From NCBI GenBank assembly GCA_009103225.1, contig RHPI01000797.1, forward strand, positions 856,264 through 907,722: a stretch of DNA of 51,459 nt. Direction: 5' to 3'. The notes beneath the pieces were generated by a model. That model did no database searches. It saw only the letters and a program-made list of their open reading frames with translations, and was not told the DNA's origin. The DNA comes from Chlorokybus atmophyticus (lineage: Eukaryota > Streptophyta > Chlorokybophyceae > Chlorokybales > Chlorokybaceae). The position numbers were made by a program, and so were the translations under genes. This document shows, in pieces, positions 12,776 to 23,933 of the stretch; the stretch's first letter is position 1, and the number at the start of each line of letters is the position of its first letter.

Positions 12776-13215
12776 ATGGCGTCACTTGATCACATATCGT
12801 ATGATGTGCTAGCATACGACATCATATGTCGCGATATGCTCTACAGCATATGTTGGATATCACACATATGGTGTCCGCATGGAATGCGCTTCAGTTTAGG
12901 TCAATCAAACATGATTTTCGGTTCCGTCATATTAACTGAGGTTATCCGTCACATTTTAACTGAACTCTGCCAATCAAACACTTATGACATGCGACATCGC
13001 ACCATATCGTTCCATATCATAACATGTGTTGTCACAGCGGACATATGCCGGCATATGATGTCATATGACGTAATATGGCGCGGCGTCGCTGGACATCGTG
13101 AGTTCCCTGTGCAACATGTTAACAGAGATTCAGTCAAACTGTGTTTCGTGCGTAATGTGCCTGCGTATGATGGGATATCATACGCGCCCGGGCGATATGA
13201 TCGATGATTACCACG
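12776..13215. repeat. CATATG/GATATC palindrome cluster A, with inverted-repeat arm
   Basis: It is dense in CATATG, GATATG and ATATCAT words that form overlapping palindromes, for example GCGTATGAT (13163-13171) with ATCATACGC (13177-13185). The part 12988-13126 aligns with the reverse complement of 15518-15656 at roughly three-quarters identity. Shared words include TTCCATATCATAACAT, CATATGATGTCATATG, GTGAGTTCCCTGTG and CATGTTAACA. The long open frame across this interval (12776-13207) is a by-product of the repeat. Confidence 0.8.
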
Positions 13216-13326
13216 GCCCGGAAACCAAGTTGCATGCAAGCTCTTGGACAGCAGTGACGCCAAGATTGTCGAGCTTAGCGGCCGCGTTGTTCGTTTGTGC
13301 ATTGCGTCGTCTTCTTTCTCAGGTCC

Positions 13327-15582
13327 ATGGCGGGTTCTCGGCGTGTTGCCACCTTCGAAAATTACTTCGTCCGTTGCATCTATGGCTGCAACCTCACGGG
13401 CCTACACAAAGGCTGGATCGCCAGAGTGGGAGTGCAAAATTTCAGGTCTCACCTTACTAGCGGTGTTCACGAGGACGCCTTCAATGCATTAACACGCCAA
13501 CAGCAAGACGACTTGCTGAAGTACTGGTTGGATCTGGTGAGTCCTGCATGGTAGCATGCATTGTGCATGTTTGAATAGTAAACTGTTCCACAGCTTGAGA
13601 GTTCAACAATGCGCAATGTCATTGTCAATTTACTTTGAGTGCATGTTGCTGTTTGCATAATGGCACATGGGATGGACTTATGTGGGATTGTAATCATCTA
13701 TGTACTTGTTGCCACTTAGGGTCGGGCTGCAGTGGCACGACACAACTTCAATCCTACTGTGGGTGCCTTTATGCCAGTTGCTGGAACGTGGCCTTTGCAG
13801 CAACCAACCCCCCTGCCACCGTCGCTGCATGATGTTCTGCACCCTGTCGAAATCTTATACGATCCTAATCTTATTGAAGACTCCAATGCCAGTGCCTTGA
13901 CGGTGCCCACAGGTATGTGACTGCTTCGTGGTGACAGTAACGGTTTCATTGAATGCATGTATCCCAACAGGTCTTCGTGTGACTCCGTCTAAGCGCCGTA
14001 GGAATTTGTCTATGGCGCCTGATACTCCCACCACGTCTTATGTCACTGACGCTGAAACAGGTGATCAATGTCATCGTTGCAGAGGTTCCCACCTGATCCG
14101 TGAATTATATGAACGCAGGGGAAGCAATGCCGCGGTTGCCAACTCACCAATTTACACCTGAGCTTATGCGTGCTGCTATCGACACCTTCAGTGGCCACCT
14201 GACTCGTGAAGTACAAAACAACGCTCGTCTACAAAACGAAAGTAAGGGAAATTGTGGCATTGTTTTGACACACACCACTGATGGCATTGTTGGCAGATTT
14301 CAAACTAGTTGACGAGAACACAGTCCTTCGCGAGCGTAACCTGAAGCAAGCAGAGCAGCTACGCCGCAACCAGACACAGCCTGTTCCCCAGATCGCTGCA
14401 AAGCTGTTGAAAATGATCAGTGAAATCAATGGTCTGCGTGCAGGCCATGCTGCTGCAGAACAACGCTCTGCTGACCTGGAGCGTGCATTACACGAAGAGC
14501 GTGCTGAGCACGTTAAAATGACAGAAAGTGTCAAAAACGCAGACGCAGCAAGCATCGTGGGTTTACGCAAGCAGCTGACAGAAGTTCAGCGCAGGGCCAC
14601 ACAGTTGCAGCAACACAATGAGCGTAATGATGCAAGATTGGCGCGCCTGCAATGCCAGATTGGAGAAGCCAACCAGACAATTGCTGCACAAAAAAAAAAG
14701 GTGTGTGTTGCTGCACTGTTAGATTTTCCAGCAACTGACATTCTGTTGTAGATCTCAGAGTTGACAAGCGTCCTGCGTCTTCAAACGGCAAACTGGCGAT
14801 TTCGTGAGCGTGTTGAACCCAATGGCGTGCAGTTCGAGAGCTTCCAGCAGGAACTGGAAGTCACCAGAAAGGAGTTGGACAGCTTGGCAAAATACATGTT
14901 GAAAGAGATCGACCTTGACGGACAGGTACTGAACAATTACAATTATGACAATTATCAACAAATGCAACACCTTGGTGTTCATTGGTTGGTGTGCCAGGTA
15001 TCGCTCCTCAATCGCAGAGATGTTAAAAGGCAGCTGCAACTGCAACTATACCAAACACTATGGGAGAAGCTTTGTACCTACCTCTGCACAGTTGCCCCGT
15101 TGTTGCGTGAAGCAGCAACAACCGAAGAAATGCAGCAACATGTGCGCCAGGACTACAAGGGCAAGCGCGTGGTAGACAGTGAAGACAACACATGCGGGAT
15201 CTGTTGCGAGCAGAAGCCAGTGGAAGTGTTGTTACCAATGCCATGTTGCGGAGCTACACTGTGCCGTCAGTGCTTGAAGAAGCTGCGCACAGGATCTCAC
15301 CCTCAAGTTGAGTGTCCTTTCTGCCGCCGCTTTCAACTTATTTTTATGCAGCGCCCACCACGTGGTGTAGAGCTCCCCGATTTCCCTGTATGTGAACTCA
15401 GCAGCAGTGACGATGATGAGGATGTTGACACACACAATACCGGTGCTGCTGGCGCTGGGCCTTCGCAGCCACCCCCCCCCCTGAGTAGACCTGTATCATG
15501 GAACCCGTTTTGCTTGTGTGTTAACATGACGCACAGGGAACTCACAATGTCCATTGACGTCGCGCGACATTTTGCCATATGA
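13327..15582 (+). CDS. Coiled-coil RING-finger protein within inverted repeats
   Basis: Exons 13327-13536, 13720-13912, 13971-14060, 14119-14241, 14297-14700 and 14752-15582 join in frame to about 616 aa. An in-frame 72-nt GT-AG segment (14926-14997) may be a further intron. The N-terminal 130 residues are unrecognised, followed by a basic patch (SKRRR). Residues about 175-410 are charged heptad-like coiled coil (RERNLKQAEQLRR, ADLERALHEE, GLRKQLTEVQRRATQLQQ). A RING occupies about 488-531: CGIC, then PCCGATLCRQC, then CPFC; the usual ligand His is replaced, as in Cys-rich RING variants. An acidic Asp/Glu run and a Pro-rich tail follow. The likely role is a ubiquitin E3 ligase, by family. The last about 20 codons and the stop lie inside inverted-repeat arm B, so the repeat supplies the C-terminus. 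No close family member is recognised. Confidence 0.75.
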
Positions 15583-15690
15583 CATCATATGTTGGCATAT
15601 CAATCGCTGGGTCACCATATGTTATGATATGGAATGGCATGGGGCAGTGTCGCATGACGAGTTCTTGCATACGTAGCATACGTACATTTA
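15518..15690. repeat. Palindrome cluster B, inverse copy of cluster A arm
   Basis: 15518-15656 is the reverse-complement partner of 12988-13126, giving arms of about 139 bp that face each other around the RING gene. It contains CATATGACATCATATG and CCATATGTTATGATATGG palindromes. It overlaps the end of the RING coding region and lies beyond the 3' end of the convergent nuclease gene. Confidence 0.8.
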
Positions 15691-15795
15691 TGAAGCTCAC
15701 CACCAATATGCACCCATTGATTATATCGACACCAAAGCATGGTGTCACACAAACTGTCCAACACACATGGTGACCTACTCAAACAACAGCCAGTT

Positions 15796-17272
15796 TCACT
15801 CTTTTTTCTTTTTCTTATTGCCAAAACCGCTACCACTACGTCGGCGCGCCCAAAATGCTTTGAACCTCGCTGGGTTGCCTTCATCCATATTGTAACCTTT
15901 GCACCCTCGAGAGTCGTATTGGGCGATATACATAGCTTCTAACCAATCTATTCGCGCCTTGCAATGTCCTTTATCTAATACTTCCAACTGCACTTGCTCT
16001 TCAAAAGGTTTACTGCTATCTAAGTCAGGCAACATTTTCTTAGGCGGGTGTCTACGATGTTCCTTATAACGTCGACCTGGGTGGTTACTTTGACCGATAT
16101 ATACTTTCTGTGTTGCCACATGCGTCAACTTGTAGATAAACTTCACACCTGTGTTTATGGGTTGCGCACGTTTTTTGAGTTACGTGCAGAGGCGCGAATG
16201 TTGGTGTTGGCATTGATGCTGTTTCTTGCTGCCGAGGATCGCAGGATCATCTGGACCTCATCGTTTACCTGCAAAGAACAATGGTACTATGAATGCTGCA
16301 GTACACATCCGAGATTGATGTTGAATATGGAACATATATGCGTAGCGAAGTAGAAGCAAGGCAACAGACCACGGGTACAGGATATGAACAAAGGGAGCCA
16401 ATGCAAAAACAGAAGTGTAACAAAAGATGGAGCGACTGCATGGGTTCTGGCTTGATGTGCCCATTGTTGTTGAACTCTGCTACGCAACCATAGCATTCTC
16501 ACGCATCGCGACTAATCTTGGCAAGCACAGTAATCCCATCATCAACTTGGATAACCACACACCTCATTGGCAGCAACATTTGCTACTGGAGCTTCCCTTG
16601 GGTCTGCTTTGTTGATTTGCTCAATGATTTTTTCTGCCTTTCCTTGCGACATGAAACGCGCTGTCTCCCAGTTGCAAACTTTGCGAATGTGAACCAGCTC
16701 GAACACCTGTGAAACATCTGTTAAGTACAGGTATTTGGCCAATGACCCAGTGTCACATTGATACATACCTGATTAGCGTAAATTGGCTCTGCATTATCAG
16801 GAAGCTCTGGGTTGTCCTTGCGCATCAGAGTGTCCCACAGCTTGTAAGCTACTTGGCGCTTCAGGTCATCAGAAATGTCGATGCCGAGCTTTCTGAGGTA
16901 GTAGATGCATGTTCCTACACATACTTGCATCAGTTAACACATGCACCACAGTGTGTCAGTGTACATTTTCCGCTTCTCACCAGTTGCAATAGAGTCCCCG
17001 TGGTTTATGCGAAACTCTTGAGCTCTCTCTTTGGCAGGGCGAATTAACTTATCGGCCTCTGGCTTGGTGAATAGCCCCTCAAGCTTGTCGGGAGTGATTC
17101 CTGCTGAGTCACATGCTACCAGTTGTTTCGCTGTCAGCGGACGACCAGGCGCATCACCTCCAGAGCTACTGGTACGTGGACGCTTAGAGCCAGGTTCGTC
17201 ATTGGAAATTTGAGCGTGGAGCCTCTCGAACAGGTCTTTTCCGTTAAAGTCCATGCTGTCAACCAAGTGCAT
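15796..17272 (-). CDS. GIY-YIG endonuclease, probably spliced to an unrecognised N-terminal region
   Basis: Exons 17272-16981, 16914-16769, 16706-16563, 16268-16184 and 16148-15796 join in frame to 339 aa if a 35-nt GT-AG intron (16183-16149) is removed. If it is retained, the first part ends at TAA 16157-16155 as a 231-aa protein, and the nuclease frame has no ATG before its domain. Residues 1-220 are unrecognised and carry a basic SKRPR patch near residue 29. The C-terminal part is a GIY-YIG nuclease: FIYKL stands for the GIY strand, then VYIGQS, the conserved Arg/His region RRYKEHRR, the catalytic Glu in LEAMYIAQYDS and the Asn in GYN. The end is basic (KKKKK), fitting DNA binding. GIY-YIG domains nick DNA in homing endonucleases, repair proteins and some mobile elements. 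The ATG chosen follows an acceptor-like region; a further upstream exon is possible. Confidence 0.7.
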
Positions 17273-17689
17273 TGTCAATGTAACGCTCGCCAACTAATGA
17301 CTCACAGGTTCGAGATCAAACAGAGGCCAACTGAGCCACGTTGTTACCTGTGTCTGGCTGAGGTGACAGTTTCCGACGATGGGCAGGTGTCTGAGGCAGG
17401 TGATGCGACAGGCATGTATGCACAGTGCCCTGCGACTTGATGTTTCAACTGGTGTACATTTACAGCAGCGCCAGATATATTGCCTATGTATATCTGCGTG
17501 GCAAGGAAAAGGGTCTGTGTCGGCAGAACACCACGTGCTAAGCCATGCCGCCATGGGATTGGTCAGAAGAGTTGATGGGGTGGAGGAGATGATTGCATAC
17601 AAAGCATGGTTGGATGACGGGTGATACGGCAATCAACTGAATGTGCCATGTCATCAAACCGTACATGCGTACAGTGTGGTCATGAGATG

Positions 17690-18000
17690 CAGTTCATCTT
17701 ACGCGATATGGTTCCATATCGTCGAACATGGAACCATATAACGCAATGTTTTGCAACATCGTTCATTCATGCACAAACATCATGCGATATCCGTTGATAT
17801 CAAACAACGTTGCGCAACAGCGTACCATGTCGCCTAAAGCAATATCGTCCAACTTGGCAGCATGTAGTGCAATGTTGTGCAACATCGATCTAACATGCTC
17901 AAACACTCGCGATATGCGTCGATATCAAACAATGTTGCGCAACATCGTATCATATCGCCAAATGATGCAACATATGTCACACCATTGCGCAACACTAACT
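17690..18000. repeat. Palindrome cluster C with 126-bp tandem repeat
   Basis: Two units of about 126 bp start at 17743 and 17869. Both share GCAATGTT, TGCAACATCG, GCGATAT, TTGATATC or TCGATATC followed by AAACAA, and GTTGCGCAAC. They are flanked by GATATGGTTCCATATC-like palindromes. The cluster separates the nuclease gene from the Rep/helicase gene. Confidence 0.75.
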
Positions 18001-18007
18001 GGACTTA

Positions 18008-21000
18008 CCAATTATCAACGTCAATCCCCAGGAACTGCTCACATTACCTTTGTAGTATCTAAACTGCGTCACTGTTCCCAAAGACCCATTGGCTACACCA
18101 TCTTGCAGTGAAACGTTTTCTAAAACCAACACCTTTGCTCCCTTGGCGACTGAAGGTAATAAGTTGAACTTGGGCTTGTGAATCCAGTCGTGTAGCTCGG
18201 GCACGTTCACTGCATTAGAAGTAATTTGTATTGGCACAATGGTATCGGCTGCAAAACGTTGTCTCACAATCATGCTGTTGAAAGCCAGTGTGTCTTGTAC
18301 ATGTGAACACAATATGGTTGCATCACTTGGTAACTGTTGTAAGTACTCCGAAGTGACCAGACAGCCACCTAACGCATCTGCTATCTCTGTTGAACTGGGT
18401 ATGCCAGAACGAATCTGAATCAAGAATTCAGCAAACAGAGGGTCTGAAGCATGACGCACTGAAACAGATAAAAAATGTTGCTTACGTAATGGCCACCTCT
18501 GTGATGCAGAAATATGGCATTTGTGGCAAACCTGCGATGTGTCTTGGACTTTGTGTCCACAAACTGCTGGCAGTTGCTTGTGGTCACCAACCAATACAAC
18601 GCCGATTGTTTGAAGAAATTCTCCACATAAACTTGCTGTAAGCGCAGCATCACCAAGTCAAACAACCGCGATGTCATCATGGAAAACTCGTCAATAACAA
18701 ATACTCGACAATGATGTAACAGTTTGTAAGCATCATCCATAGCAGTTACAAACCGGAGTTGCTGACCGTTGACAGGTATTGCAAAGTTGGAATGTACAGT
18801 TGAAGCTGATGAGCTGAGCCGCAAAGCCGCAGCGCCAGTTGTAGCACTGAGTAAAACAGGTATCCCAGCAACGCGCAACTTGTGAGTGATGAATTTGGTC
18901 AAAAATGTTTTGCCTGTTCCTGGACAACCAGATATCACATGTAGACCAACCGGTGTTGCAATGATACTACTTGCGGTGCATTCTTGCTGGCTGGTCAAAG
19001 AGAGATTGTTCGCAAACGCAAACTCCTCAACATTCAATGTACCTTGAAACATTGGCGCCGATACATCTGAGTCCGTTGTCACAGTTGAAGCTGGAGATGC
19101 AGGATTGGATGATGAAGCTGTTGGATACTGCGTAGTAGGTTCTGGTGCAGTTTGACTGTCTGTCGGACCAGCTGCAGCCATAGACAAGGCATTAATAGCA
19201 TTATCAGTGGTCTGCATCATGGCATTCATCATATGGTGAATCTTAACATCATTGTATAGATGACGTTCGGCATAGCGCGTGACATGTGTCAACAAACTGC
19301 GGTTTGTGTTGTTAATGAAACCCCGCAACACACATTCTTCATAGTAAGTGCGTGATTGGTTGTTCAAAGAAATCAAATCAACTTCAGAGCGAAAAGTAAC
19401 CCGCTGAAGAAGCAAATTGAAACAAAACCCTTCAGTGCTGTGTACAGGATGGTAATCCGTGAATCTGATGATGCGCGGGACAGCTAACTCATAAACGAAT
19501 GCATTCAGTCTGTCTCTTAGAGTACGCACAGTGTTATGTGGCACAGTGTCTCCATCTCGGTGCATGTACTGTCGAAAGTAGTTGTACATTGTGACTCTTT
19601 CTACCTCGTCAGGCCTGACACAATAACGATGAATGGGATGCACAATTACTGTCCGTGCACGACTGTTCACTATGCGAGAACGATTGTTAGGCAAACGCGT
19701 GTCAACATATGTTACATTGGACGACATTTGCATGATGGGAATATCTAAACATATCAAAGCAGCTTCAGCTGGAGCAATGGGTTTGGACAAGTACATTGTG
19801 TTCAATATGCGCAATTCGTTAACAGTCAATCCTTGCAAACCGAGTGCATTGGTGTCTAATGCATCATCAACAGTGCCACAAGGTTCCATTTTTGTTGTGT
19901 ACTTGACTAAATACTTGCTCCAATGACTGTCAGTGACTTGCAACACATTACAATGAGCACCCCACAACAATAAAAGCACTGGATGTGTGGGAACAACATT
20001 GCGGTCACAAGTGCGTGGTCTGTAATAATCGTACCTGCGCGTTTCTGTGTTGAACTGAGGTCGACGATCTGGTTGTACGGGATACGGAAAGCCCATGTCG
20101 CACTTGTTGTCAAATGCTCTGCAGCCACTGCCAAAATCAGAACACTTGTGCATTTGCTTGCGTACAACATATTCATAAAGGACTCGCAGTTTAGAATCAG
20201 TTGGTACAATTATTTGCTGATTTGCATGGTCAAAATCTCCGGGGATAAACGCAGTGATTTCACTGCAAACTCGTTTAACATCGTCGGGATGTAACCACAA
20301 CATAACATGTGCATGCAAAGATCCACGGTGTTGTGTTTCATACCTGATAACATAGTGCATCACACGTCCAAGGATATCCTTTTGCATGATATATTCTTCA
20401 AAGAAGGTGCTGAACCGATGATGAAACAAACGTGCGCACTCCACAGGGGCATCGCGCCAACTAAGTTGCGTGGAGACATTGTGGAGAACATTCTGCAAAT
20501 CAATGATCTCAGGGAATTTGGTACTGGACACTTCATCTGCAGTCATGGTGACAAAGAGATGAGGCATACCCCAATGCTCAACCAGACACAGCAGCTCACT
20601 CAACTTTTGTCGATGCCAACTCGGAGATCCAATGATGTCACCAGGGACACGAAATTTTACAGCGTTTTTGATGGCATCGTTGATTGTGGCAGTAGGTCGT
20701 TGTTTGAGGAACTTTTCAATATCAGCGTCCACAGCAACTTCGCGGCACTTTCTGACTGTAAGAAGTGATTGACGGATTTGGTACATCAACAGCAAATAAG
20801 GCTTGTACAATGTGAAAACTGAGAACGATTGTGTAAGACGGAACTTGACATAGTCTGACAGTCTGCTGTACACGTTACCATCAAAGAACCCACGATTGTG
20901 CGGAAACAACATGGGAAACAGAGCAGACTCAACAGTTAAACCAGGAATATTGTACACACCACCTGTATCCATGTGTATCAAAAGAGGAACACAAGGCTCA

Positions 21001-21977
21001 CGCAGCGACATATGTCCAACGCGCAACATGGTGTCCACTGTGACTTCAACTGTGCTGCGCGAAGGAAATGGCAACAAAGTGGTTAAAACGTATGTGTATG
21101 CTGATTCACCAGCAATGTTCAAAGGATTACGATCCTGTGCACGAGACACAATGCTACGAATAGTAGATGAACCGACAGTGGGGATGCCGTCAGAACCAAA
21201 TGGTTGTTCTGCCAAGGTCTGATATTTCTGAACCAGAGTGTTGGACGATAATAGCTCGCTCAACAACTCCAGCAACAAGATGGCATGTTGGTTCTGATGT
21301 GTAAACTCATCCCAAGTGATAAACGGACCGTTAATCATATTCAACTGCTGAATTTGGCCCGAAGTGAAACTGTATGAGTTATATAAGTCGCAAAGCGCCA
21401 TGGACGTGTTAACAAGGGACAACATCTGCACTACCATTGGATGTATCTCCAACAACTTGCGAATGTACACTGCGCTGTGTAATACAATGTAACTGGAACG
21501 CTCCGACCCGTGACTACATCGATGGCATTGGTAGTAATCACTATCACACTTGGTATAATCGGACATAAAAACATTAGCCAAATCATATGGTGCAACGGTG
21601 GATACTGATCGTCGATACATTGGACGATAAGTAGCAGCAGCAGAGTAAAACTGTACATGCCCGCACAAAGAACAACATTGCATTCGCGTGACAAACTTAC
21701 GTTGTGCATCTTGCCAACAGGAAAGCAAATCATCGCAGTTGTCCCACAATTCGCAATGCTGAGACAAATCGCAATGTTGCTCATAAGTCATAGCGGATGA
21801 CGAAACAACACACCAGGAACATATCAACCGCCCTAGCATTTGTCGCCATCCAAAAGAACCATCTCGGCACAGTCCAGCAATGAGGGCGTGCAAAGGTGCA
21901 AATCCACATGCACAATATCTCTGATGTGTAGTAAAATTTTGCGATATGATTACATATGCGGCGATATGGACCAACAT
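18008..21977 (-). CDS. Helitron-type Rep (HUH, Y2) / Pif1-like helicase, frameshifted and 3'-incomplete
   Basis: A long frame, 21977 to about 18620, continues in a second frame from about 18640 down to 18009. The first part begins with a Cys-rich region (residues 100-155, paired CxxC). It then has a Helitron-like N domain and the HUH motif in RGSLHAHVML (H555, H557). A His/Cys-rich linker follows, then the two catalytic tyrosines in SKYLVKY (Y689, Y693), spaced as in known Helitron transposases. A Pif1-family SF1 helicase follows: Walker A GCPGTGKT (1017-1024), SATTGAAA, and motif II FVIDEFSM. Motif III (VLVGDHKQLP) and SVRHASDPLFAEFL are in the other frame, so a one-base shift lies at 18603-18640. 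The reading ends at a strong GTAAGT donor (18008); no exon with the last helicase motifs was found. The role by family is rolling-circle transposition. The ATG at 21977 lies in a tandem repeat; the Met at about 21792 is an alternative start. Confidence 0.88.
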
Positions 21978-22020
21978 GGTGCCATATGATTACATATGCG
22001 GCAATATGGCGCAACATGGT
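21941..22020. repeat. Palindrome cluster D: two 40-bp tandem units at the Rep/helicase start
   Basis: Units 21941-21980 and 21981-22020 differ by a few bases. Each contains ATATGATTACATATGCGGC followed by ATATGG and CAACATGGT. The first unit contains the first ATG of the Rep/helicase frame, on the minus strand. The words match the style of clusters A-C. Confidence 0.85.
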
Positions 22021-23933
22021 ACCATGTGATTAGCAAACGCTGTTAAGTGTTTCAAAACTAAATAATCAACGTAACGTTCACGCCACGGTACGTGCTGCGA
22101 GTTTTAGTAGATAATGCTGAGGTTACGACCATTAAAATAATGCTAACCTGAATTACCTTAACGTTAAGATTCAACTAAACGAAAAATTGCATCGTTAGGC
22201 CACCATTTGGTCACGCATGAGATTGATCAAATGGGATCGCAACGGTGACAACAGCCAGTTGCTCAAAAAGGCAGCAAAATGGTCAATCATTGCAAAGATG
22301 CGTAAAAGATGCTCAAAAATATCTCAGCGGCAACCGCTTACCAACGGCGACCCAAATTGCTAGGGATTTAGTGCAATTGCGGCACAGTTAGTGGTTAAAA
22401 CGGCCGCGTTTTTGGCGGTACGAGGTCGGAACAGGCCCCATACCCCAAAGACATGCCGCCACTACTCACCCTTGTTCTAACTAATCCACTCTACCCTTTA
22501 ACGCTAATTGATTACACGCTATAGTTACTGCGTCATCAAACATGGTCAACAGCCGAACTACTATCGTTCATGAATTCTCGGCTATACGTCCCTCGATATA
22601 CAGGGGCCAACACTTGGTAGTTTATCATGCGACTAACGATGGTGCGCACTGAAACTTGTCCCCGTTTATCGTTTTACGCCCTAATAGCGGCAGTCAGCCG
22701 GCTACCGGCCATACCTCACGTTATGTGGAGTATATGTACCCCATTAGACCGGCGCAAAGCGGCACTTGCGCTGCAGCATGATCGGTCGGTGGGCAATCGG
22801 CCGGTCATCGAGAGTATTAGGGCGTTAGGAAGCGTTAGAGGGCGTTAGCGACGCTGCTTGATGGGTTTTGCAACTTTTCGTTCTTCGGCGCTGGATGTTT
22901 TTTTAGGTTTGTGTTTTAGCTAATTGTATCATTTCACAGTTAATCTCAGAATGAACAGTTTGTGTTTCTATGGTACTTAGTAAACAGTAACCACTAGTTG
23001 CAAGCTTGCAAATAGTGTTCTAGCACAACCACAGCTGCTAACCGGCTTCGCCAGGTTTCGCCAGCATTGGCCAATACCGCCAAAGAGCATCCACCGATCG
23101 CCAAGGGCCCTGAGGTTTCACCGTTTACACTGGAAAGGCACTTCCGTCGCAGCAAATTTCAGTCGTTGACGAAGTCGCTTCGCCGTACGCTTTGGAGCTC
23201 CCCTCGGCTCGTACGGTCTCATTGTGGGCCACGCAATCCGTTAGACTCATACATCATCACGTGACACACAAGCCACAAGCCAGTTGCAGAAAGCAGCAGA
23301 AAGGAAAAGTGGTGTGAAACTTTTGCTGCTCTGCCGCGAAAGCTTCTCGTGGGCCAGAAGTTCTGGCACTGTTGACAAGGTTGTCGAATGACAACACATG
23401 AACAGGCTGTGTGGCTGTTGTTGACGGCAAACGGTTTGTTACAAACCCAAACATGAGTGTGATGACGAGTTCGTCGTACGGCGGGCCTCACCCTCGCTCT
23501 CGTGCTGCCCTGCCCCCGTCCGTACGTACTCTGCCGATTTCGTCTCAACAACCAGCTGAGGAAGAGAGACTGATATCCGCTTGCTCGATGGCCAGCCAAC
23601 CGCGACCGCGACTCCTCCAGGCAAAACACAGCGATATCTGCTCCATGCCGTCCAGTATATAGACCAGCTTTATCCCAAAAATGTAATTTCCAGTCAGTGG
23701 CTGAGGTGGACTGACGCAGAAGCAGAGGCAGGCGGCGGCGGCGGCGGCGGCGGCGGCGAGGAGGCTGTGCTTGGGGTGGACAGCGAAGCGTGTGACCAGG
23801 CATGACAAGGCAGTAGAGGACGGATCGGAAGTGTCAATTGAGTTGAGCTACGCAGGGAGGAGGGAGGCTCTAGGTTCAAGTTCAGGGTCCAACCACCCAC
23901 ACCTGCCCCCCGGCCCAAGCAGTCACCGACGCC
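22021..23933. other. Intergenic: right flank of mobile locus and upstream region of the aminotransferase gene
   Basis: No coding region is supported. The stretch contains GGCGTTAG-type short repeats near 22825-22850, and a (GGC)n run at 23731-23760 inside the probable 5' leader or promoter of the next gene. Open frames here on the minus strand are Arg/Pro-rich products of the GGC run. Confidence 0.5.

Noticed and set aside
12776-13207. 143-aa open frame on the plus strand
   Set aside because: It is built from the CATATG-type palindromes of cluster A and has no motif; the frame is open because the repeat lacks stops.
17400-17450. Reverse-strand Lys-Ser-Gln-Gly codons that resemble the final helicase motif missing from the Rep/helicase
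   Set aside because: A stop lies three codons upstream in that frame, the surrounding residues do not fit, and no splice acceptor lies between.
18733-20768. Open frames on either strand inside the Rep/helicase region
   Set aside because: They are in other frames of the conserved protein and show no motif of their own.
23219-23803. 194-aa minus-strand frame with a run of Arg
   Set aside because: It is an artefact of the GGC triplet run and lies in the upstream region of the aminotransferase gene.
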